Of a DNA stretch of 64,000 nucleotides, positions 7,335 through 15,366 are shown piece after piece. This stretch comes from Nitrosovibrio sp. Nv4. GTDB taxonomy: Bacteria > Pseudomonadota > Gammaproteobacteria > Burkholderiales > Nitrosomonadaceae. Every line of letters starts with the position of its first letter. Within the stretch, counting starts at the first letter, position 1. The stretch is from contig NZ_OCMZ01000001.1 of assembly GCF_900215485.1 (NCBI RefSeq), positions 930,001 through 994,000 on the forward strand. The letters are read 5' to 3'. The translations under genes and the position numbers were made by a program. The notes under the pieces were generated by a model, which had not been told where the DNA came from, ran no database searches, and saw nothing but the letters and a program-made list of their open reading frames with translations.

Positions 7335-8105
7335 CTAATTAATATGCCCACGAAGCGTATCGGCCAGTCCTTCTTCCTCATGTTGAGGAAGAAAGTAGCG
7401 ATAGAGGGACTTTTCCTTAGATTTGCAAGAATTTGCTAAGGAAGCGATTTTAGCATCCACATATTCCAGCTCCAAATGCATCAGTACTGCTGGTGCGTAA
7501 ACCCGGCGACAGATACGTTCTTCGCCGATCTGGCAGAGTCCGAGCATACGCTGATAGAATCCCGCATGACGCGGGTTCACCTCGATAAACAAGTCTGTAG
7601 CATTGTGGATGTTACGTCCATAGATATAGGCCAGGTGAAAAAGGGACCCTAATATCTCTTTAGAACTGTACCGGGGATCTACAGCCAATTTTGAGAGCTC
7701 GCACACGCTCCTGTTTTTCGTTCTGAAAATACTGATCTCCTCTTTGTACAGTTCGTCAGCAAGCAAGCCGTCATTTGAATCAAGTCCCAATGTCACTGTA
7801 CCGGCCAGGCGCTCCCCGATGGTGGCTTCCAGTGTCAACCTGCGAGGATCATGCGGGGCTATAACTGCAACATCATTTTCCACATGATAGCCACGGCACG
7901 AATACATGCGTTTGATAAGCATGCTTGCCTGACTGCGTTGTATGGGTGAGTCTGCCAGGCGGATGCTGTAATCACTACGTCTCAGTACGTAGTTTGTACG
8001 GGTTTCATATAGAGATTGGTCAATTGAGTTCGTGAGCCGCAGGTCGTAGTCGGGACTTTTCCCGGCGGGGAAAAGAGACTGGTTTTTATTGGAGTAGCTA
8101 TTCAT
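7335..8105 (-). CDS. FeeM-like N-acyl amino acid synthase (copy 2)
   Basis: This is a 256-residue paralogue of the protein at 3393-4190 and has the same block order. YSIRLADSPIQRSQASMLIK near residue 46 is followed by SCRGYH, TLEATIGERLAGTVTLGLDS, CELSKLAVDPRYSSKEILGS and EVNPRHAGFYQRMLGLCQIG. It conserves the GNAT core and the Glu/Asn/Pro/Arg/His signature typical of FeeM and autoinducer-synthase folds. The N-terminal 40 residues differ strongly between the copies, as do the C-terminal tails, so the substrates may differ. The start has no clear ribosome site. It lies upstream of, and in the same direction as, the pepA-like gene, but that gene has its own sigma-54 promoter. Expected reaction: acyl-ACP plus amino acid gives N-acyl amino acid (family knowledge). 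Confidence 0.85.
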   Translation of the reverse strand: MNSYSNKNQSLFPAGKSPDYDLRLTNSIDQSLYETRTNYVLRRSDYSIRLADSPIQRSQASMLIKRMYSCRGYHVENDVAVIAPHDPRRLTLEATIGERLAGTVTLGLDSNDGLLADELYKEEISIFRTKNRSVCELSKLAVDPRYSSKEILGSLFHLAYIYGRNIHNATDLFIEVNPRHAGFYQRMLGLCQIGEERICRRVYAPAVLMHLELEYVDAKIASLANSCKSKEKSLYRYFLPQHEEEGLADTLRGHIN

Positions 8106-8840
8106 CGTCAGGCGATTGCATGGGACTAATATCCGTCATTCAGTCATTAATCGGATTTATCAAATCTGAGCTGTAGCACTTGGTGTCATGGAATGATGAC
8201 GTTTCAGTCACACAGCTCAGCGGATGATCTGTAAAAAAAGCTGCGTGAAATGGGATCAAGTGGGGCGCTAAAGAACGATAAAGGCGGTATCACATGTTGT
8301 GGTAGTTGCGCGTGGCAAGCGATTTCGGCATATTGCTCGTAACGGACCAGTACGATAAGCAGAATTCATGCCAGACTATTTCATGCATAGAATCAGCGTT
8401 TAATGCTTCTCTAAGCTCAGCCGTTGTCGCCAGAATCCGCCCATGATTCACTATTAATAGGTAAAGCGCTGTTTGCGCGTATTTTTCCCTGTCTCCAAAA
8501 AGCGACAATAAAGCTCAGCCGTCGAAAAATCGTGCCGACGCAAATGAGAGGATAAGAAGCGGAAGTATAAACCCGCCGATCCCCTCAGCACCGAGGAAGT
8601 ACGGATCGCTAAAAATGTAGAACTGTCCCCTTCTGTTGAGTTATACGGGCAGGGCCGAGCGATATCCGTGTTTCAGGGCCTGTTGCAGCTGCGTATGGAC
8701 AGAAAGCTGGACGAGCAGGCATGCGCTAAAAAATTCCTCAGGACCATGCGTGGCGCGTAGTCTGCCGAGGCTAATCCACTCTTGGAGCTGACCACCTGAA
8801 CGGGCAAGGCGGAAATTGGTGGGGACACTAAGTGATGTGA
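8106..8840. other. Long intergenic stretch, possibly decayed genes
   Basis: No gene with start, ribosome site and family resemblance. A plus-strand frame open from 8548 to the TAG at 8758-8760 (70 codons) has plausible protein composition (ends KKFLRTMRGA) but no upstream start codon. A 72-codon minus-strand frame at 8290-8508 (starts MSLFGDREKY) is also unrecognised. Either could be a remnant of a lost gene. Confidence 0.4.
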
Positions 8841-9623
8841 TTATCGATGCGCACGCACCCAGTCACGCCACTGATTAAACAGGCCCAGATCAAGCGCCGC
8901 GATGGCCGAGCGTTGCCAGAGCGGCTCAGCCCAGAAATCATCCTGGTCGAGACCACACATGTGCCCTCCGGCCTCTTCCAGAATAAGGCTGCCGGCGGCG
9001 TAATCCCACAGTTTTTGGCCGCCGTGCAGGTACAGGTCAAACCGCCCAGCCGCGGTGTAGCACCATTCCAGCGAACAAGAGCCGTAATTCCGCTGAGAAG
9101 AAAATGGCCGCGCCGAACAGATTCCCTCTGCGAGACCGCTGCTAAGGCGTTTCAAATCAATGTTTGCCATCGCGCTTCGCAACGCCGGCACATGTTCCTT
9201 GATTGGTAGTTTTTCACCGTTAAGATAGGCCCCTCTGCCCTGCTCGGCGTAGAACATTTCATCAGCAACCGGATTATAAACCGCGCCGAGCACACTCCTG
9301 CCCTGCCGCATCAGGGCCACCGAAACTGCAAAATAGGGCAAGCCGTTGACAAAATTGGAAGTGCCGTCGATCGGGTCCATGCACCATAGCCCGGCATCCC
9401 CTGCACGCCAATGCGAAACCTGCTCGTGCTCCGTCATTTCCTCTCCGACGATGGGACCGGGATAAATCTTTTGTAATTCGCGCGATAGCGTTTCCTGCGT
9501 GACAATATCCGCTTCGGTGAACAGGCTGCCATCCACCTTGCGCTGTCTTGCTACTTTCAGATAGCGCGGCAGTATTTCCTGCTGTGCGACGGCTTTGACC
9601 GCACTAATGACTGCGTCAAGCAC
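8841..9623 (-). CDS. Inositol monophosphatase family phosphatase
   Basis: This is a 260-residue Mg-dependent sugar/nucleotide phosphatase of the IMPase/FIG superfamily. The metal-site motifs are clear: GEE at about residues 60-62, DPIDGTSNF near 83-91 (the signature WxDPxDGT motif, with Cys-Met in place of the usual Trp context), and WDYAAGSLILEEAGG near 208, which supplies the last metal Asp. The length is normal. It starts with GTG, with a GGAG ribosome site six bases upstream that lies inside the last codons of the redoxin gene; the stop of that gene is three bases before the start, so the two are cotranscribed. It could be SuhB-like, histidinol-phosphatase-like or CysQ-like; the sequence alone does not settle the substrate. 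Confidence 0.88.
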   Translation of the reverse strand: MLDAVISAVKAVAQQEILPRYLKVARQRKVDGSLFTEADIVTQETLSRELQKIYPGPIVGEEMTEHEQVSHWRAGDAGLWCMDPIDGTSNFVNGLPYFAVSVALMRQGRSVLGAVYNPVADEMFYAEQGRGAYLNGEKLPIKEHVPALRSAMANIDLKRLSSGLAEGICSARPFSSQRNYGSCSLEWCYTAAGRFDLYLHGGQKLWDYAAGSLILEEAGGHMCGLDQDDFWAEPLWQRSAIAALDLGLFNQWRDWVRAHR

Positions 9624-9626
9624 CTG

Positions 9627-10184
9627 TTACTCCACCCGCCATTTAATCGAACAGCCGATGCTCGAAATCTGTTCGTCAGGCCCGCGGCCAGTCTCTGCGA
9701 CCTGGCGCATCGCCTCGAAAAGATCGCGTCGCGCATCGGCGGGTGCGGCTTCCTTCCGAGATGCATCCAGACGGCCGCGGTACTGTAATTCAAGCTGGTC
9801 ATTGAAGCCGAAGAAATCGGGCGTGCACACAGCCCCATAAGCTTTCGCGACCTGCTGGGTTTCGTCCCATACGTAGGGGAAAGAGAAGTCAAATTCCCTT
9901 GCTACCCGCACCATGTTGTCAAAAGAGTCTTCCGGATAATCCAGAGGATCGTTCGACATGATTGCAACCGCGCCTATACCGTACTCTCGCAATTCCGTCA
10001 CGTCGCGCACGATGCGGTCTCGAACCGCTTTTACATAAGGGCAGTGGTTGCAGATAAACATGACGAGCAGCCCGTTCTTGCCCCGTGCCGAGGCAATGTT
10101 GTAGCGCCTCCCATCTACTCCTGGTAAATCGAAATCCACCGCCTTCCAGCCGAAATCACAAACAGGGGTTTCCAGGCTTGCCAT
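9627..10184 (-). CDS. Thioredoxin-fold (AhpC/TSA-like) protein
   Basis: This is a 185-residue redoxin-type protein. The DLPGVDGRRYNIASARG strand-loop start is typical of the AhpC/TlpA clan. The active motif FICNHCPYVKA near residues 45-55 provides a CxxC pair (CNHC), as in thioredoxin-like proteins rather than one-Cys peroxiredoxins. The conserved cis-Pro segment is AVCTPDFFGF. I chose the ATG at 10184 because AGGAGAG lies seven bases before it; the upstream in-frame ATG at 10208 lacks a site and gives an unusual leader. There is no signal peptide, so it is probably cytoplasmic. It is the first gene of a two-gene operon with the phosphatase. The redox partner is unknown. Confidence 0.85.
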   Translation of the reverse strand: MASLETPVCDFGWKAVDFDLPGVDGRRYNIASARGKNGLLVMFICNHCPYVKAVRDRIVRDVTELREYGIGAVAIMSNDPLDYPEDSFDNMVRVAREFDFSFPYVWDETQQVAKAYGAVCTPDFFGFNDQLELQYRGRLDASRKEAAPADARRDLFEAMRQVAETGRGPDEQISSIGCSIKWRVE

Positions 10185-10383
10185 GTTTCTCTCCTGAATG
10201 AATGACAAATGACTTATACGCTATTCAACTCAATACCTGAACGAAGCTCGCGCAAAAAAATTGCGAGTACCGGATATAATTGATAACCAATTTGTTGACG
10301 GTGCTATTCAAGACGAATTTGAAATTGGTCGAGGCGTTAATATTATCATGAGAGAAGCCCATTAATTCTCGTTCCTGAAATCA

Positions 10384-11142
10384 ATGACACTGTCCCGTTT
10401 TTATTGCCCCGGCGAAATTTTCACTGGCCGGGCCATCGAGCTACCCGCAGGTGCCGCGCATCATGCATTTCGGGTATTGAGGCTCGAACAGGGCGCGAAT
10501 GTGATATTGTTTAATGGCAATGGGGGGGAGTTCCTCTCGGTCATTGTGCGGATCGGTAGAAACGGCGCCACGGTCGTACCTGAAAAGCATCTGGATATCG
10601 AACGCGAGTCACAACTGGCCATTACCCTGGCTCAGGCGGTCTGCGCCAGCGAGAAAATGGACTGGATCATTCAAAAAGCGGTGGAGTTGGGCGTAAACCG
10701 CATCCAGCCCCTGGCGACGAAGCTGAGCATGATAAGGCTGTCGGGCGAGAGAGCGGAGAGACGTATGAGCCATTGGCAACAAGTTGCTATTTCTGCATGC
10801 GAACAGTGCGGTAGAAATCATATTCCTCAAGTGCTGCCGCTGGAGCCGCTTCACAACTGGCTTGGCACCCAAGCCAGTGATCGTAAAAATAGCGTTTCGC
10901 CTGATTCGCGTTTTATGCTCTCGCCTGTCGCAAAGAATGCCTTGCGCGATTTCCCCCGATCTTCCGCTGACGCTGCCATAACGCTGCTCATCGGTCCGGA
11001 GGGCGGCTTTACACCGGATGAGGAGGCCGCCGCCAAGGTGGCAGGATTTGTTCCACTGCAATTGGGGGGGAGGATACTTCGCACTGAAACGGCCGCATTG
11101 GCGACAGTCGCGGCAATGCAGACGCTATGGGGCGATTATTGA
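10384..11142 (+). CDS. rsmE: 16S rRNA m3U1498 methyltransferase
   Basis: This 252-residue protein has the full RsmE architecture. An N-terminal PUA-like domain begins SRFYCPGEI and contains HHAFRVLRLEQG. The C-terminal SPOUT/trefoil-knot domain has ASEKMDWIIQKAVELGVNRI, LLIGPEGGFTPDEE near residue 202 and LGGRILRTETA near 226, which bind S-adenosylmethionine. RsmE methylates N3 of U1498 in the decoding centre of 16S rRNA. The length is typical. It is a single gene divergent from the redoxin operon, with no clear terminator downstream. Confidence 0.95.
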   Translation: MTLSRFYCPGEIFTGRAIELPAGAAHHAFRVLRLEQGANVILFNGNGGEFLSVIVRIGRNGATVVPEKHLDIERESQLAITLAQAVCASEKMDWIIQKAVELGVNRIQPLATKLSMIRLSGERAERRMSHWQQVAISACEQCGRNHIPQVLPLEPLHNWLGTQASDRKNSVSPDSRFMLSPVAKNALRDFPRSSADAAITLLIGPEGGFTPDEEAAAKVAGFVPLQLGGRILRTETAALATVAAMQTLWGDY

Positions 11143-11281
11143 TTTGGTAAATTCAGACCGTAGCGACACCTGGTTTTGAAGTTTGAATTTTGGCTGTAAA
11201 CTGTAGAGCTTCTTCCTGAATTTAATTTCATCCGGCTTGGTAGGTAAATATCATGCAGCTTTCAATGCATTGGCCTGAACC

Positions 11282-12622
11282 GTGAGGGTCGACACCGACT
11301 TTGTAGCCTGGTTCCGCTCGGTCGCGCCCTATGTCAATGCATTCCGCCATAAAGTCTTTGTGGTCGCTTTCGGGGGCGAAGTGGTGGCCGACGGTAAATT
11401 TATTGAGCTTGTCCATGACCTCAACCTGCTGGCAAGTCTGGGCGTACGCCTGGTACTGGTCCACGGGGCCCGGCCGCAGATCGAATCCCGACTGAACGAA
11501 CACAATCTGGAAACCGTATATGTAAGAGGGATGCGCGTCACTGACGCTGCGGCACTGCAGTGCGTAAAGGAGTCAATAGGGCGCGTCCGTGTTGAGATTG
11601 AGGCACTATTGTCGATGGGATTGCCTAATTCACCGATGGCTAACGCCGCCATTCGCGTTGCCAGTGGAAACTTCGTGACCGCGCGGCCCGTCGGCGTGAT
11701 AGAGGGCGTTGATCTGATGCATACGGGCGAGGTACGCAGGGTGGATACCGCAGCCATCCGTTCGCGGCTGGACCAGGGAGAGCTGGCGCTGCTCTCGCCC
11801 CTCGGTTATTCGCCCACCGGCGAGATTTTTAATCTGACGTTGGAAAATGTTGCGGCTGAAGCAGCGATTGCACTCAAAGCCGAAAAGCTTATTTTTCTGA
11901 TGGACGCCGGGGGCATAGAAGAGGAGCGTCCGGGGTGCTGGGAACCGGTACTGTCGCGTGAACTGACGGTGGCCGAAGGTAGGGCGCTGATGAATAAATT
12001 TGCCAACGACATCGTCAAACTTTCCGACGATGCCCAGCTGTATCTGCCCTTTGCAATGCGGGCCTGCGAAGGTGGCGTATCTCGTGTTCATCTCATCAGC
12101 CGGCATGTGGACGGTGCAATATTACAGGAGCTATTCACTCACAGCGGCATCGGGAGCATGATCTCCCAAGGCCCGTTGCAGAACTTGAGGGACGCGAAGA
12201 TAGAAGATGTCGGCGCTATCCTGCAATTGATCGGGCCGCTGGAAGCTGACGGGACGCTCGTGCGGCGCAATCGCGAGTTGCTGGAAATCGAAATCGACCG
12301 TTTTGTGGTGATCGAACACGACCGTATGATAGTTGGCTGCGCTGCGCTCTATCCATTTCCTCATGATAAAGCAGGCGAGCTTGCATGTCTTACCGTGCAC
12401 CCTGATTATCGCAGTGGAGGATACGGTGACGCGTTGCTCAAGCATATAGAAACCAGAGCCATATCTCAGGGAAGCAGAAAATTATTTGTGCTTACCACCC
12501 GAACCGCTCATTGGTTTGTAGAGCGAGGTTTTCTCGAGGCTGACGTACGCGAACTACCAAAAGCCAAGCAAGGACTATACAACTATCAGCGGCGCTCCAA
12601 GGTATTCGTAAAACAGATATAG
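11282..12622 (+). CDS. argA: N-acetylglutamate synthase
   Basis: This 446-residue amino-acid N-acetyltransferase performs the first step of arginine biosynthesis (acetyl-CoA plus glutamate). It has the classical bifunctional-looking layout. An amino-acid kinase fold covers residues 1-290 (FVVAFGGEVVADGKF, LVLVHGARPQIESRL, KFANDIVKLSDDAQL). A C-terminal GNAT domain follows (AALYPFPHDKAGELACLTVH, then YRSGGYGDALLKHIE, the acetyl-CoA pyrophosphate loop). The start is a GTG at 11282 that begins the family-typical RVDTDFVAWFRSVAPYVNAF. It is likely feedback-inhibited by arginine through the kinase-fold domain (family knowledge). It appears monocistronic. Confidence 0.95.
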   Translation: MRVDTDFVAWFRSVAPYVNAFRHKVFVVAFGGEVVADGKFIELVHDLNLLASLGVRLVLVHGARPQIESRLNEHNLETVYVRGMRVTDAAALQCVKESIGRVRVEIEALLSMGLPNSPMANAAIRVASGNFVTARPVGVIEGVDLMHTGEVRRVDTAAIRSRLDQGELALLSPLGYSPTGEIFNLTLENVAAEAAIALKAEKLIFLMDAGGIEEERPGCWEPVLSRELTVAEGRALMNKFANDIVKLSDDAQLYLPFAMRACEGGVSRVHLISRHVDGAILQELFTHSGIGSMISQGPLQNLRDAKIEDVGAILQLIGPLEADGTLVRRNRELLEIEIDRFVVIEHDRMIVGCAALYPFPHDKAGELACLTVHPDYRSGGYGDALLKHIETRAISQGSRKLFVLTTRTAHWFVERGFLEADVRELPKAKQGLYNYQRRSKVFVKQI

Positions 12623-12899
12623 AAAAGAGCAGATAACTGCCGGGCTATTTATCTGGCGGGAAAACACGAGGACTTCTCCCGTACCTGATCCAGAGTCAGT
12701 CCAAGCCAGCAGCGGGACTTTGTCTGCCACTGGTAGGAGGCAGCCCGGTATGACATTTGTGCCTTTTCTCGCTCGGTGCTAAAGTCAAGCCGCGCGGTTG
12801 TGATAGAAGTCGTATTGCCGCGTGGATTGTTACATGAACATCAATCTGCTGACGAAGCTGCGAGGCTCGTAGATTATCTGCGCATTTGGAGAGGATAAA

Positions 12900-13172
12900 A
12901 TGGCAAGAGTTGTTAAGTGCGTCAAACTCGGGCGCGAAATGGAAGGGCTGGATTTCTCACCTTATCCCGGTGAGTTAGGAAAGCGTATTTTCGATAACGT
13001 ATCGAAAGAGGCGTGGACTGGCTGGATCCGGCATCAGACCATGCTGGTCAATGAGTACCGCCTGAATCTTTCGGATATCAAGGCACGCAAGTACCTGGCT
13101 GAACAGCTTGAGGCGTATTTCTTTGGAAGCGGGGCCGAGCAGCCTATGGGCTATGTGCCCCCGACGAAGTAA
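12900..13172 (+). CDS. yggX: Probable Fe(2+)-trafficking protein
   Basis: This is a 90-residue YggX family protein. Cys7 in the conserved [11 protein letters not shown] start is the residue linked to protection of iron-sulfur clusters from oxidative damage. The family blocks [34 protein letters not shown] and [15 protein letters not shown] are intact. Ribosome site AGAGGA lies before the ATG. Its usual partner mutY is not adjacent; ppk1 follows 84 bases downstream on the same strand. A cytoplasmic role in iron handling is inferred from the family. Confidence 0.95.
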   Translation: MARVVKCVKLGREMEGLDFSPYPGELGKRIFDNVSKEAWTGWIRHQTMLVNEYRLNLSDIKARKYLAEQLEAYFFGSGAEQPMGYVPPTK

Positions 13173-13256
13173 ATATGGCGAAGAAGCGGAAATATACTTC
13201 GTGCAAGTTCGATTCTCCATTTCCACACGGCTTAATAAGGCAGATACTGCTTATCC

Positions 13257-15338
13257 ATGACAAATTCCCAACCCGGTAGCCGATTTCTCAACCGTGAGGT
13301 TGGGCAGCTCGAGTTCAATAGGCGAGTTCTTGCGCAAGCTGAAAACAAGGATATCCCGCTTCTGGAGCGCTTGAAGTTCCTGTGTATCGTCAGTAGTAAC
13401 CTGGATGAGTTTTTTGAGGTTCGCGTTGCCGGATTGAAGGAGCAGATTAATCTCGATACGCCCGGCTTCGGGCCGGACGGGATGTTGCCGCATGAGGTAT
13501 TCAAACTGGTTTCCGAGCAGACGCATGCGCTTGTGGCGCGGCAGTACCAGTTATTGAATCAGGAAATTCTGCCCGGTCTCGCAAACGAGGGCGTTCGTTT
13601 CCTGCGCCGTGTCGCGTGGAATGATGCACAGCGGGAATGGATCAAGGCTTATTTCTTTCGGGAGCTGATGCCGGTGCTCACCCCCATTGGGCTGGACATT
13701 TCGCATCCGTTTCCGCGCGTGCTTAATAAGAGTTTGAATTTTGCGGTTGAACTGGAAGGCAAGGATGCTTTCGGTCGCAGTTCCGGAACGGCTATCGTGC
13801 AAGCGCCCCGCGTGTTGCCGCGCGTAATTCTGCTCCCGGCCGAAATCAGCAGCAGCGAATATAACTTTGTATTCCTGTCCTCTATTTTGCACGCTCATGT
13901 GGGCGAACTATTTTCCGGCATGAGCGTGCTGGGTTGCTACCAGTTCCGCGCAACTCGCAATAGTGATCTGTTTGTAGACGAGGAAGAAGTCAAAAACCTG
14001 CGAATCGCGCTGCAAGGCGAGTTGCCCCAGCGGCATTTCGGCAACGCGGTACGCCTGGAAGTGGCCGACAGTTGTCCTAAACACATGTCGGATTTCTTGC
14101 TGGAACAGCTCGGACTTTCCCGCGATGATTTTTATCAAGTGGAAGGACCGGTGAATCTGGTGCGACTGATGCAGGTGCCGGATCGCATTGAGCGTCCAAA
14201 CCTGAAATACCCGCCGTTCATTCCCGGTCTGCCGCTAACGCTGCAAAAGAAAAAAGCCCCGGATATTTTTCAGATGATACGCAAGAACGATATCCTCCTG
14301 CACCATCCATATCAGTCGTTTCAACCCGTGATCCATTTCCTGCAGCAGGCGGCAGTGGACCCTGACGTTGTCTCGATCAAACAGACTGTTTATCGTACCG
14401 GAACCGATTCCCTGATCATGGCTGCCCTGATTGCTGCCGCTGGTAGGGGCAAGGAAGTAACGGTAGTGGTGGAATTGCTGGCGCGTTTCGATGAGGAGGC
14501 CAACATCAACTGGGCGAGCCGATTGGAGGAAGTCGGTGCGCATGTGGTATATGGTGTGGTTGGCCACAAAACGCATGCCAAAATGGCAATGATAGTGCGA
14601 CGCGAAGAAGGAAAACTGCGGCGTTACGTGCACCTGGGTACGGGCAATTATCATGCCGGCACTGCCCGGCTCTATACGGATTTCGGCCTATTTACCTGCA
14701 ACGAAGAGGTGTGTGCCGACGTAAACGAAGTATTCATGCAACTGACCGGTCTCGGCAAGGCGGGAAAACTGAAATACCTGTGGCAATCTCCGTTCAGTTT
14801 CCACAGCCAGATGCTGGCGGCTATCGATAATGAAGTGCAGAACGCCAAAGCGGGAAAGCCCGCTCGTATTATCGCAAAAATGAACGCGTTGCTTGAGCCG
14901 GAAATTATCAAGGCCCTCTACAACGCTTCCGGCGCCGGGGTAAAAATCGATCTGATTGTCCGGGGCGTGTGCGCGTTGCGCCCCGGCATAAAGGGATTAT
15001 CGGAAAACATCCGGGTGCGTTCGATCATCGGACGTTTTCTGGAGCATACCCGGATTTTTTATTTTCGTTGTGGCGGCGCCAACGCAATCTATCTTTCCAG
15101 TGCGGACTGGATGGACCGGAACTTTTTTCGCCGTATTGAAATATGCTTTCCGGTACTGGAGGCGAAATTGAAGAAGCGGGTGCTTACTGAAGGTCTGAAC
15201 ATGTACCTCAGGGACAACAGGCAGGCATGGGAAATGGATGGCAACGGCCATTATCATCTCAAAACCAGACGCAGGGGAAAGACGCTCTGTGCCCAGGAGA
15301 TGCTGCTTACGGAATTGGCGGCAGCGAAACAGGGCTGA
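13257..15338 (+). CDS. ppk1: Polyphosphate kinase 1
   Basis: This is a 693-residue PPK1, the enzyme that builds inorganic polyphosphate from ATP. The N-terminal domain starts FLNREVGQLEFNRRVLAQA and has LKFLCIVSSNLDEFFEVRVA, both signatures of the family. The two phospholipase-D-like catalytic domains are complete: GHKTHAKMAMI near residue 438 carries the autophosphorylated histidine, and YVHLGTGNYHAGTARLYTDF follows. The second half contains IDLIVRGVCALRPG and the SADWMDRN-F-RRIE block with the second catalytic His region upstream (FLEHTRIFYF). The length is normal. The CYTH-CHAD gene follows 28 bases downstream, a sensible partner because CHAD domains bind polyphosphate. Degrading enzyme ppx lies elsewhere in the window (53722-55221). 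Confidence 0.96.
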   Translation: MTNSQPGSRFLNREVGQLEFNRRVLAQAENKDIPLLERLKFLCIVSSNLDEFFEVRVAGLKEQINLDTPGFGPDGMLPHEVFKLVSEQTHALVARQYQLLNQEILPGLANEGVRFLRRVAWNDAQREWIKAYFFRELMPVLTPIGLDISHPFPRVLNKSLNFAVELEGKDAFGRSSGTAIVQAPRVLPRVILLPAEISSSEYNFVFLSSILHAHVGELFSGMSVLGCYQFRATRNSDLFVDEEEVKNLRIALQGELPQRHFGNAVRLEVADSCPKHMSDFLLEQLGLSRDDFYQVEGPVNLVRLMQVPDRIERPNLKYPPFIPGLPLTLQKKKAPDIFQMIRKNDILLHHPYQSFQPVIHFLQQAAVDPDVVSIKQTVYRTGTDSLIMAALIAAAGRGKEVTVVVELLARFDEEANINWASRLEEVGAHVVYGVVGHKTHAKMAMIVRREEGKLRRYVHLGTGNYHAGTARLYTDFGLFTCNEEVCADVNEVFMQLTGLGKAGKLKYLWQSPFSFHSQMLAAIDNEVQNAKAGKPARIIAKMNALLEPEIIKALYNASGAGVKIDLIVRGVCALRPGIKGLSENIRVRSIIGRFLEHTRIFYFRCGGANAIYLSSADWMDRNFFRRIEICFPVLEAKLKKRVLTEGLNMYLRDNRQAWEMDGNGHYHLKTRRRGKTLCAQEMLLTELAAAKQG

Positions 15339-15366
15339 GGTACCGATATTAAGGAAAATGCCTATC

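Noticed and set aside
8290-8508. 72-codon minus-strand frame (starts MSLFGDREKY)
   Set aside because: No recognised domain, and it sits in a region with decayed sequence. Kept as a note in the intergenic entry, not as a gene.
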